64,000 nucleotides of DNA, from NCBI GenBank assembly GCA_964035545.1, contig OZ037765.1:28570004-28634003 (forward strand). Direction: 5' to 3'. This DNA is from Bugula neritina. Taxonomy: Eukaryota > Bryozoa > Gymnolaemata > Cheilostomatida > Bugulidae. The position numbers and the translations under genes were made by a program. Below are positions 13,023 through 21,697 of this stretch, one piece after another (position 1 is the first letter of the stretch; each line of letters opens with the position of its first letter). The notes below the pieces were generated by a model, which saw nothing but the letters and a program-made list of their open reading frames with translations, was not told the origin of the DNA and ran no database searches.

Positions 13023-13385
13023 GACATCATTTCGTGTGAATGTCTCTCACAAGCTTTGCACAAGTCATAGTCCTGGCACATGCTAAAAATGAAATTTATA
13101 GAATATAGTAGAGTATTACAGTTGGTACTACAATCAGAAGTAGTAAATTTCCATTAACTCAAATGTCTAATTGCAGCAAATAGATAAAGGTATAAGCGCT
13201 TAGATTGCCACTCACCCACATTTGTATCTTCTACCAACAATTGGAGACTGCCCACAAGATGAACAACTTATTGCTTCCCTCCATTCTATTTGATCTGCAG
13301 TGTGATAATAAGCTCTGCTATAGACTACAGAACTATAGGCTATCTCCTCGCCCATGTCACGTGCCTTAAATAAAAAGCAAATTGG

Positions 13386-15764
13386 TCTAATCTCAATCCT
13401 CTGTTATTTTCAAGCACAAATAATATAGTCAACCAGAAAACTGCTGAGCTATCAAGTTTCTCCGCAACACTTGATCCTAACAAATTATTTGCAGCTAGAA
13501 GTTGGAACACACTATGATTTGGTGGGCTCAAAAGCCTAACCTTTTTACGTTATTGCAAGATTGAATGAGAATGCAAATTACATTATATTAAATATTCTTG
13601 CTTTTGCTTGAAAACGTTGAAGTAGAACTTTCAAATTATATCTAATAACCCTACTATTGCAAATCCTCAATTCAGTGTTATGCTGGCTTTGGATTTGTTG
13701 AACTCACTAAGTTATTGTATGTCATAGCCTTGGGTTTAGCTTGAGGGTTCGAGCTATTGTTGTGGAATTTCAGAGTATATATAAATTCCACTTTGTGGGT
13801 TATTGAGAAGAACCAATGCTATTACTTAATTTACTGGTTATTATTTGAGAAAGGTACGAGAGTATTCTGCGAGTAGATATGTATCGTAGGTTTGCCTATT
13901 ATAGAGGTCAAACCTATTTCCTTTATTATTAACCAAACAAAAACATAATTACAAATAGCAAAATAACAGTACACAATCAAAGAACACAACAGTAGCTAAC
14001 TACTCTCCAACTCTCTGGGCTGGCATGGTCACCTTATTATATACCAAGATACACACATTTACAGGCTGGCCAAAAAGCCTGAGCTTATGAGTAACACTGT
14101 GGACCCGCCAGCATATCATTGTCCATCACACATCAATGAAGTTCCTTAACTATATTTTACTGAAACTACTACACTACAGTGTTTCATTAAATTAGCATAT
14201 TTAGCTACAAAGGTTACTGTGCATTCATTTCAAAATAGATTAGTTGTTATTTTGGCAGCTTCCACCAAATTTCCACCACTATCATGATCTCTAACCCAAC
14301 CTTGGCAACATCAAGATTTTTTCCTACTAGTCATGGCATTTCATGTAGGCATTGCCAATAACTTCAGCAGTAGTGATTAAAAATATCTCATTTGTAGGGG
14401 TTATTCAAAGATATTCAAGCCAACAGTCAACCCCTAAATCTACTGCTTTTATCCTTACTGATTCAAAACAAGGATATAATAGTTATAGCTATGCCAGTTT
14501 GTAAATTTATATTTTGCATACCATATCAGATAATTTTTGGTTTGCTGTTACAAAGCCATGATTTATGTACTGTTTGTGCCAACATAAATATTTTCCTGCC
14601 TATACTACATATGATCAGCCATTTGCAAAAGATTTGGTAACTTACTGTAGAAAGTTATAGTAGTTATAATATATTGAGTTTTCTTTACACCAGCTTATCT
14701 AATTCACCTTACCTAATTCACCATATAAACACATGTGCTTTGTTACTAGCTGTGCAGTATCTACTCTGCAAAAAAGTGCTGTGTGTTATTTGGTCTGACA
14801 ACGGCTATAAAAGTAGAGGATAATGTCTTCAAGCAAATGTACTCTTCAAATCACCTAGTTGGGTTGACTTTATTGAAATATTGCATGAAAAACAGCTTCA
14901 CTGAAGTCTAAAGTGACTAGAAGTGTGAGATTAAAATTTGAACACAGGTGTACAAATTAACCAGTTTTTATAACATCTATGTTATTGTTTAATGAGCACC
15001 GCACACTAGAGCTAAGGTAAAAAGTATGATGAAATTTGATTAGACCACTTTATTTATAGTAGGAGCCCCTAACTATAAAAAGCCTTACAGGACAAAGCTA
15101 TTTATAATAAGTTTGTGTTATGTAGAGTAAACTCCTATTTATGGAAGTGATCGAACTAATCTAAAAATATATTATAAGCAAATGGATAGTGGGTAATATT
15201 ACCACACTAAAGAACTTGAAATCTTATAAGTTTTATTCTTATAACATATATTATATTACAGAAAATAAAACTGCCTTATTCTACCCACTGTGCTTATTCA
15301 TGTTGGATTACCCGAAAATTGCAGAAGCCCTATAATAACAGATAATGGATAGTGCTCTTATTTGGGTGAGACAACTCTATCGATGCTGGTTCAATATTAC
15401 ATACACTGAACTGAAACTATAATTATAGTTAAAGGTTATAGTTCAATGATTACATGTACAGTAATCACTGATGAATCTATGACAGAACAGATGGGAGTGG
15501 ATTTGGTAGGAAGACAACTACCACTTCTAATAATTTCACCGTATACTCGAGTTATAACATAGCTGAATTTTCAGTCATGCAATCAAAACATAGTTTGTTG
15601 TTATTGCTTTGTAACATAGACGCAGGTAAAAATTTATTTGAATCAGAAAAGGAGACAAACAGACAAATGGTCTTGCCAAGCCTAAAATTGGTTGGATTCC
15701 AAATTATAATTTTATACGAGCAATCAACAAGTTAACTTCATGTTGCTGTTGAATAATCATAGTG
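13386..15764. other. Gene-free stretch between duplication arm A and LTR element
   Basis: AT-rich with only short chance frames and no splice-consistent exon or RNA gene that I can recognise. A 10-12 bp hairpin (AGGTTTG..CAAACCT, about 13890-13912) is the only local structure noticed. Confidence 0.5.
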
Positions 15765-15768
15765 ATAA

Positions 15769-16120
15769 TGTAGTGAGTAGTGCAAGTACAAATACAGGAA
15801 TCGCCCTCTCCCTATTCTTGGAATACTTAGACTCTTATGTAGCAACCAATTAGCAGCTCCGGAAGATATGCTTCCGAGTCACGTGACACTTCCCGGGTTA
15901 ATAAGATTATATCACGTTGTTGTAAGCGGAGGCTTGTAGTAGTAACATGTGTTAGTAGTTGACTCTTGTATAGGATAATTTGATGTGATGTTTGGTTTAT
16001 GCTTTATTGTGGATAATAAATATAATTACTCGACAGCTACCCTAGTAATTGATAACAGAATAACCAGCTAACTATACGCAAGTAAATAACTCACGCTCAG
16101 TAATTGCACAAATTACAACA
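15769..16120 (+). repeat. 5' LTR
   Basis: Begins TGTAGTGAGTAG and ends AATTACAACA (TG...CA ends). 352 bp. Contains AATAAA at 16015-16020 and a TATAAT-like stretch just after it. Confidence 0.95.
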
Positions 16121-16140
16121 GTGGTGGCAGCGGTGGGATC
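16121..16140 (+). promoter_or_regulatory. Candidate primer-binding site
   Basis: The sequence directly after the 5' LTR contains TGGTGGCAGCGGTGGGAT, in the position and style of tRNA primer sites in Gypsy elements. The matching tRNA was not identified. Confidence 0.6.
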
Positions 16141-16155
16141 TTGCGTATAGCAGTC

Positions 16156-17106
16156 ATGGCAGAAGACGGCACGGAGCTACCCATTCCACTGAATGAAGGT
16201 GAGAGAGATAATGTTGATATACCTGTGGAACCAGTGGTGTTAGATGAAGAAGTGAGAATTCTTAGAGAGTATGGTGAAGACAGATACCGGATGAAGGTGC
16301 CCACCTTCGCAGGCGAGGAAGCAGTGGAGCAGTTTATCCAAATATTCCAAGATGTGATGGAGATTTCAGAGTGGCCGCCAAGGGTGGCGCTGCTCAAGCT
16401 CAGGATGGCGCTGACGGGCAAAGCTAAGCCGTACGGAGCGGGACCTGACATAGACGGAATCTTTGCTTCCCTGCGGGCCCGTTTTGGCATCTCTCCCATA
16501 GATGCGCGGGCCCGTCTACAGAGGATGCGGCGTGATCCTCACACGTCACTAGAAGAGCACGCTGCCACGGTGTACCCATTAGCGCAGATTGCATTCCGCG
16601 ATCTGCCTCCGGTACACCGTGAGAGGTATACCTATGATGCCTTCGTGCAGTCCATCAACGACTTGGGGCTCCACCATCAACTCCAAGCGAGGGGAGTCAC
16701 CACAGTCGAAGATGCACTTGCGGTGGGAGAAGCCTATCTCTTGGCGACTCATATGCACCGCAACCGCGTGGCCTCCCGCCAGGTGACCACGGAGCACTCT
16801 ACTGCTCACACCGAATTAAATGCGGAACCCTCCGCGGTGGCTAGTGTGAACCAGATGTCACTAGCGTCAAAAATCTCACAGATGACTGACATGCTAGATA
16901 AACTGGTCACCACATTAGCCTCCCCAAGCCAGGTAGATACTGCCCGTGAGCCTTGCGGGCCGCAGGTACAATCACCAGGCATGGGGCACCACTTCTGCTG
17001 GGAATGCGGAAGGCCAGGACATTTCCAGAGAAACTGCCCTCAACTCTCACCAGGGTTAAACTACCCCGGCCCGCAGATGTTCCCACCTCCTGCGGGCCGT
17101 CTGTAA
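16156..17106 (+). CDS. Retrotransposon Gag
   Basis: 316 residues from the ATG at 16156. The capsid-like region (about 50-200) shows the Gypsy pattern PTFAGEEAVEQFIQIFQ, then ISEWPPRVALLKLRMALTG. Near the C-terminus is one zinc knuckle, CWECGRPGHFQRNC (C-x2-C-x4-H-x4-C), for RNA packaging. The protein would form the virus-like particle. It overlaps the next frame by about 150 nt, which lies at -1, so a frameshift is the likely route to pol; no textbook slippery heptamer was found. A strong donor (AAG|GTGAGAG) sits after codon 14, at 16199. Confidence 0.93.
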   Translation: MAEDGTELPIPLNEGERDNVDIPVEPVVLDEEVRILREYGEDRYRMKVPTFAGEEAVEQFIQIFQDVMEISEWPPRVALLKLRMALTGKAKPYGAGPDIDGIFASLRARFGISPIDARARLQRMRRDPHTSLEEHAATVYPLAQIAFRDLPPVHRERYTYDAFVQSINDLGLHHQLQARGVTTVEDALAVGEAYLLATHMHRNRVASRQVTTEHSTAHTELNAEPSAVASVNQMSLASKISQMTDMLDKLVTTLASPSQVDTAREPCGPQVQSPGMGHHFCWECGRPGHFQRNCPQLSPGLNYPGPQMFPPPAGRL

Positions 17107-19313
17107 ATCACCCAGGGAGGCCCGCGCGTCTGTCGCCCCGCTGGGCGCCGCGCGGAGATGCTGTGAAGTGGCGACCCCCGCGGCAAGTAGGCTCAAGCCA
17201 CTCGCCGCCTGGGTCCTCTACGCCACTCCGGCACCAACACGGAGCCGGCAGACGGTTGACCACAGAGCCTGCGAGGGAAACGGTACAAGCGCCGCAAGGC
17301 GTACCGCCCCAACCTCGGCAGCTGGTCAATAGTCGCCGCCAACCGTGGACCCCTCGACCCACAGCGAGGGAGGTGCAACCACGGCACACTCAATTGCAGC
17401 CGCACGGAAGTAGCTACTTCCTGCCAGGGAAGTTAGCCGGCAAGCCTGCCAACTTCCTCCTGGACTCCGGCTGCACCACCAACCTCCTTAGCCGTCAGTT
17501 CTTTGACACCCTCAGCGCTAAGGTCAAGGACAGGTTGGCACCGTACGAGGGGGATCATGGCACCTTGGCAGACGGGTCGTGCATTCCCTTCTACGGCATT
17601 ATTGAGCTAACTGGTTACGTCCGTGACCAGGCCATCCAAGAGACGTTTATCGTCGGGCAGCTCAACGAGGATGCTATCCTCGGGATGCCATTCTTACAAC
17701 GACACGGTTGTCGCATCGATTTCAGTAAATCTGCGATAATCATGGGCGACAAGGAGCTCGCTTGTGTCGATAAGTTTGGTCGTCCTCTAGCGGGAGCAGT
17801 GCAGGTAGTACGGAGCTGTACTATACCAGGCCACTCCCGGGCTACCGTCCGCTGCAAGGTAGACGGTGGCCAAACCTCTAAGTTGGGAGTTGTCGAAAGT
17901 ACGCACTCGAGAGTCCAACTTGCCCGTAGTTTTAGCCGGCTCACGGGGCAAGGAGAGATCTCAGTGCAGTGTGTCAACCCCTTCTCAGAGACAGTAGACC
18001 TATCACCCAGATCCATGCTGGGTCGCTTCCATCCTGTCCAGGAGGAAGCCATTGGGCCGTCGTCGGGAGCTACGACGGAAGGTCCTCAGCAGAGCCCGTC
18101 TCGAGGGCGGAGGACCGTCCCAACCCACGCCTCCCCTCCTCCAGGGACGCGTGGCTGCACAGGCAACGGGAAGCGCCAGGCTATGGCTAGGTTGCCACAT
18201 GGGTACAGTGAGGCGTTCAGCCACACAAACCACGGAGCCCGCCTAAATAGAGCAGGCTGCCGTGAGGTACCACGGGCGGCGAGGACCGCCCCTGCTCAGC
18301 CACTTCAACAGAGGGCTGACACGCCCCCGGAGGCTGCCCAGAGCCTCCGCGCCAAACCTGTATGGGCTGGTAACGTTAGGGAGCTGCCGAAGCTCCAGGA
18401 ATGCCTTCCTGGGGTGGTAGCCGACGTGTACCGAGCGAAACAGGAGGGGCGACGACCCAGTAGTACACAACGGCGACAGGGATGCGCCGAGTTACGGCTG
18501 TACTGTCAACGTTGGAGCTCTCTGCGGGTCGGGCCAGATGGTCTGCTAACCATGACCTTGGCCACCAACAGCAGACAGCCAGCCAGGAAGAGGGTTGTCT
18601 GCCCAGTTGCCATCCGCCGGAAGTTGATACAAGACACTCACGAGGAGACTCACGGAGGAGTCCAAGGGGTGGTCACCAAGTTACAACTCCGGTGGTACTG
18701 GCCTAACATGGAACGGGATATCCGACGCAGAGTGAGACGGTGCAAAGTCTGCCAGACCAACAAGCATAGCCGTCTCCCTGGTGAAGCGGGGCGGCAGACG
18801 CATTGTGCGAGAAGGTCTCGGCAGGCGGAGACTGTCAACCTGGCCGGAAACACCTCCATGACACGTCAGGAAGACTTGGCGAGGCGAGAAAGGCCACTTC
18901 CGTCCTTGAAAGTGCGCCCACCGCCCCCAACGTCAAGCCTGCCATCATCACCACTTCCGGAACCAGAAACAGGTCCGGAAGTGCAAAAACCCCCCGTGGG
19001 AGGGGCTCCGCAAGGAGATGCCAACATAGGACCAGCACCACACACTAGGCAACTTCCAGCGTGTCTCAGAGACTGTGTACGTGACCGCGGTATAAGCGGC
19101 AGTAACAAAAGTCTAGAGAGGCCTCGCATGGGAAAACAGGCAAAGAGCCGTGGGAGTTGTGATCACCACGAGAATCTCAACTTTTGCCTCGGCGGAATCT
19201 CACACGAGATTCATCCGCTGGAAGTGAAAAGCCCTAGTCACGTTTCACAACCACGCTGTCCGGTCTTTTCCTATGTTGATGCAGTCGAGAGTAGACGTGC
19301 CAGTAAACAGTAA
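16950..19313 (+). CDS. Truncated Pol: aspartic protease plus integrase zinc finger
   Basis: The frame opens after a stop at 16947-16949 and runs to 19313, at -1 to gag. A retropepsin lies around nt 17440-17760: FLLDSGCTTNLLS carries the active-site DSG, and ILGMPFLQRHGCRIDF follows as expected. About nt 18500-18770 encodes the integrase N-terminal HHCC finger (DTHEETHGGVQG ... RWYWPNM ... RRCKVCQTNKHSR). Between them, where RT and RNase H belong, there is only low-complexity Pro/Arg-rich sequence, and no DDE core follows the finger. The tail is Pro/Ser-rich and unrecognised. The deletion keeps the frame, so a protease-containing product could still process Gag. Confidence 0.88.
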   Translation, partial: ALRAAGTITRHGAPLLLGMRKARTFPEKLPSTLTRVKLPRPADVPTSCGPSVNHPGRPARLSPRWAPRGDAVKWRPPRQVGSSHSPPGSSTPLRHQHGAGRRLTTEPARETVQAPQGVPPQPRQLVNSRRQPWTPRPTAREVQPRHTQLQPHGSSYFLPGKLAGKPANFLLDSGCTTNLLSRQFFDTLSAKVKDRLAPYEGDHGTLADGSCIPFYGIIELTGYVRDQAIQETFIVGQLNEDAILGMPFLQRHGCRIDFSKSAIIMGDKELACVDKFGRPLAGAVQVVRSCTIPGHSRATVRCKVDGGQTSKLGVVESTHSRVQLARSFSRLTGQGEISVQCVNPFSETVDLSPRSMLGRFHPVQEEAIGPSSGATTEGPQQSPSRGRRTVPTHASPPPGTRGCTGNGKRQAMARLPHGYSEAFSHTNHGARLNRAGCREVPRAARTAPAQPLQQRADTPPEAAQSLRAKPVWAGNVRELPKLQECLPGVVADVYRAKQEGRRPSSTQRRQGCAELRLYCQRWSSLRVGPDGLLTMTLATNSRQPARKRVVCPVAIRRKLIQDTHEETHGGVQGVVTKLQLRWYWPNMERDIRRRVRRCKVCQTNKHSRLPGEAGRQTHCARRSRQAETVNLAGNTSMTRQEDLARRERPLPSLKVRPPPPTSSLPSSPLPEPETGPEVQKPPVGGAPQGDANIGPAPHTRQLPACLRDCVRDRGISGSNKSLERPRMGKQAKSRGSCDHHENLNFCLGGISHEIHPLEVKSPSHVSQPRCPVFSYVDAVESRRASKQ

Positions 19314-19336
19314 TCAGATACCACTTTCATTCCAAA

Positions 19337-20384
19337 ATGTCTTACTATTCTGGATCGAAGGGTGAGTTAATTATGTTTTTGGTACGATAACTAGACTGCA
19401 TCAGTCAGCTACACTAGCTAGCTGGAGATTCGATAATGATAAACAGTGGTGGGAATACACGTCGACTTTGATTTTAAATAATCTGTCATAGCGAGTGTGT
19501 TCTCCATCAACTATTCATTAGCCTGAATCTCACGAGTGTAACTGAACAGAGTACCGGTCAGGCTGTACACGCCGACGGTGTCTCAGTGTATAATCTTTAA
19601 CACTGCTACTCTTTCAGATCACACTCGAGTGACCACCTCCCGGTCACGAGACCAGCCAACCTCTCTGTCTATGGAAGAAGAGCCTGTAATGGAGAATGGC
19701 ATACCAGTAGTACTCCGCCGACGACACCGTTGGGTGTCACCCACGACAGAGAGGAGAATTGAAGAAGCCTGGGGACCCAGTGGACCACACCGAACCTGCC
19801 AGGTCTGCTTTGAGGAGTGCCCGTCACACCGCTCCTTGCGTTTACATGTGGATGCCCATTTCCTACTCCACTTCTGTCCCTGCGGCTTCCACGACGTCTA
19901 CCCGTATCCCGTGACAGTACATAAGCTAAGCTGCTTCGCCGGAGAGAACCACACTGTTGATGAAGACAGTTTCCCCCTATACCTGGATGCCATCAAACCA
20001 GTCATCAGGAAGGCTATTACCCTGGCCGCACTAACGTCAGGGTTTCACGTACTGATACTATCTGCCCGCCATAAGTCCCCTATGGTTCAGGGCCCACCTC
20101 CTACCCCCGTCAACCCTAGCAACACCCCAGAAGTAGAAGAAACAACCATATCCCGTATCACGGAGACCCCCGTAACCCCACCAAGACCTAGCCAGCTGGC
20201 TAACGTAGAAGAGCGGCTTCTAAGACTGCAAGCCGAGTTCACACAACTTGCCCCTGACTTGCTGGATACGACGACAGGTCTATACCAGTTGAAGGACTCA
20301 GTGGGACGACTGAAGAGGCGGCTACGGGCCCGACAGGCTCGACACAGAGCACGGTCGCTACAAGAAGCAGAGTCCAACCAATGA
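19337..20384 (+). CDS. Retrotransposon ORF3, spliced, C2H2-finger-like protein of unknown role
   Basis: Two exons, 19337-19361 and 19618-20384, give 263 residues. The donor is AAGG|GTGAGT and the acceptor CTCTTTCAG. An unspliced frame is also open from 19578. The protein has a canonical C2H2 pattern, CQVCFEECPSHRSLRLHVDAH (C-x2-C-x12-H-x3-H), followed by a second Cys/His cluster (FCPCGFHDV ... VHKLSC), a proline-rich linker and a basic Arg-rich C-terminal helix. It may bind nucleic acid; function unknown. The acceptor phase also fits the donor at 16199 in gag, allowing an env-like subgenomic message. Confidence 0.75.
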
Positions 20385-20664
20385 GAATGCCTGGGGTAGG
20401 CACCTTCGTTGAGCTATAGCTCGTTTAGGATATGACGAGCGCTCCGACATTGGCCCGCGTGCTGGTAAGCACCCTCTCTCTTAATAGCTGACTAGATGTG
20501 TGTGATCGATCACCCTGTTGTCTTCTAATGTAAACGCTGTCGTGTTTAACTATTTCTTTTCTTACTCTTTGTGGGTTTACTTATGAATATTTCCTTTTTG
20601 GATTATTGTATGGTTTTTCATTATGTTTTTTTATTATTGTGTTATCAGAAAGTAGGGCTTTCTG

Positions 20665-20677
20665 CTGGGGGGGACGG
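20665..20677 (+). promoter_or_regulatory. Candidate polypurine tract
   Basis: TGGGGGGGACGG ends directly against the 3' LTR, the usual place for plus-strand priming. Confidence 0.7.
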
Positions 20678-21029
20678 TGTAGTGAGTAGTGCAAGTACAA
20701 ATACAGGAATCGCCCTCTCCCTATTCTTGGAATACTTAGACTCTTATGTAGCAACCAATTAGCAGCTCCGGAAGATATGCTTCCGAGTCACGTGACACTT
20801 CCCGGGTTAATAAGATTATATCACGTTGTTGTAAGCGGAGGCTTGTAGTAGTAACATGTGTTAGTAGTTGACTCTTGTATAGGATAATTTGATGTGATGT
20901 TTGGTTTATGCTTTATTGTGGATAATAAATATAATTACTCGACAGCTACCCTAGTAATTGATAACAGAATAACCAGCTAACTATACGCAAGTAAATAACT
21001 CACGCTCAGTAATTGCACAAATTACAACA
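20678..21029 (+). repeat. 3' LTR
   Basis: 352 bp, base for base the same as the 5' LTR by eye. Followed by the target duplication ATAA. Confidence 0.95.
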
Positions 21030-21079
21030 ATAATTTATATGTTTAACAATTTATGTTAAACTATGGTTAGGCTATTCGC

Positions 21080-21610
21080 GTTCATACTCATACTGATACT
21101 CACATAGTTGTGCATTATTTAAAAATCATTATTTATAATAATAGTTATATTTATAATATAGATATTTATATTAAATTTAATATTACTATTAGTATTACTA
21201 TTACTATTAGTATTAATATTACTATTACTATTACTATTAGTATTAGTTTTGATAACTAATTTATTCTTTAATTGTAGTTATAATAATAAATACATATTAT
21301 TAATATTATTATTATATTTTATGATAACTAGTATTATTAATTTTTTAATAATATTATAATTAATCAGTATTAATATTATGTTTAAATTTTCAATTACTTA
21401 TAGTTATACTTATAGTTATAGTTATACATTAACTATAAACTTATAATTAAGTTTTACTTATAGTTATAGTTATTGTAAAACTAAATGTAATTGTTAATAA
21501 GTATTTATATATTCATAATTTTAATTGGCTTGGAGTTATTAATTTATCATGATAAATATAATTATAATAATAATTATATTAAATATATTTATAATAATCA
21601 TAATGCCATA
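21080..21610. repeat. Degenerate trinucleotide/hexanucleotide tract
   Basis: Long runs of mixed ATT, ACT, AGT and ATA triplets (TATTACTATTAGTATTAC style), then TTATAGTTATAC units. No gene. One of several such tracts in the window. Confidence 0.85.
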
Positions 21611-21697
21611 ATCATAATGATAATGAGCAAATCAATAAAATTATTTTAAACACAAATGCCAGGCATTTCGTACATGATGTTTATTTATTTTAGAAAA

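Larger units (their letters stand above)
12655..13364 (-). pseudogene. Truncated copy of the RING-ZZ-ZZ gene (last two exons)
   Basis: The minus strand holds a 149-bp counterpart of RING-ZZ exon 4 (13216-13364), still open and encoding REAISCSSCGQSPIVGRRYKC, with both splice sites kept. Exon 5 follows after an intron and begins MCQDYDLCKACERHSHE, but is interrupted at about 13022 by an inserted element. Remnants of the 3' end continue at 12655-12720. RING and first-ZZ exons are absent: the sequence beyond 13385 shows no homology to them. It therefore cannot make the full protein. Confidence 0.85.
8860..13385. repeat. Inverted duplication A, left arm (~4.5 kb)
   Basis: This block is the reverse complement of about 24068-28330. 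It holds the whole TPR gene with its intron, the ~600-bp convergent spacer and the last two exons of the RING-ZZ gene. Exon 1 is 177 nt in both arms and exon 2 is 3090 nt in both. The spacer and introns are recognisable but more diverged. The far edge lies about 20 bp beyond the 3' splice site of RING-ZZ exon 4. Before the LTR element inserted, the arms were about 5.4 kb apart. Confidence 0.85.
15769..21029 (+). mobile_element. Ty3/Gypsy-like LTR retrotransposon, internally deleted (no RT, RNase H or integrase core)
   Basis: Two 352-bp LTRs that look identical bound a 4.56-kb interior. A 4-bp target duplication ATAA flanks it at 15765-15768 and 21030-21033. Order inside: primer-binding site, gag with zinc knuckle, -1 frame with aspartic protease and an integrase HHCC zinc finger, a spliced ORF3, purine tract. 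Reverse transcriptase, RNase H and the integrase catalytic core are missing, although the pol frame stays open for 788 codons. Identical LTRs mean recent insertion, so the enzymes probably came from another element. The interior is far richer in GC than the surrounding DNA. Confidence 0.95.

Noticed and set aside
16113-19129. Minus-strand and alternate frames across the retroelement
   Set aside because: GC-rich sequence has few stops; these frames show no domains and mirror gag, protease and the integrase finger.
19270-19310. A YVDAV motif near the end of pol, considered as a reverse-transcriptase YxDD box
   Set aside because: It lies downstream of the integrase finger, lacks the second Asp and has no neighbouring RT motifs.
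21656-21697. Upstream in-frame ATG for the RING protein at 21656
   Set aside because: A strong 3' splice site (TTATTTATTTTAG) lies between it and the ATG at 21698, so the upstream codons are probably intronic. Not fully excluded.
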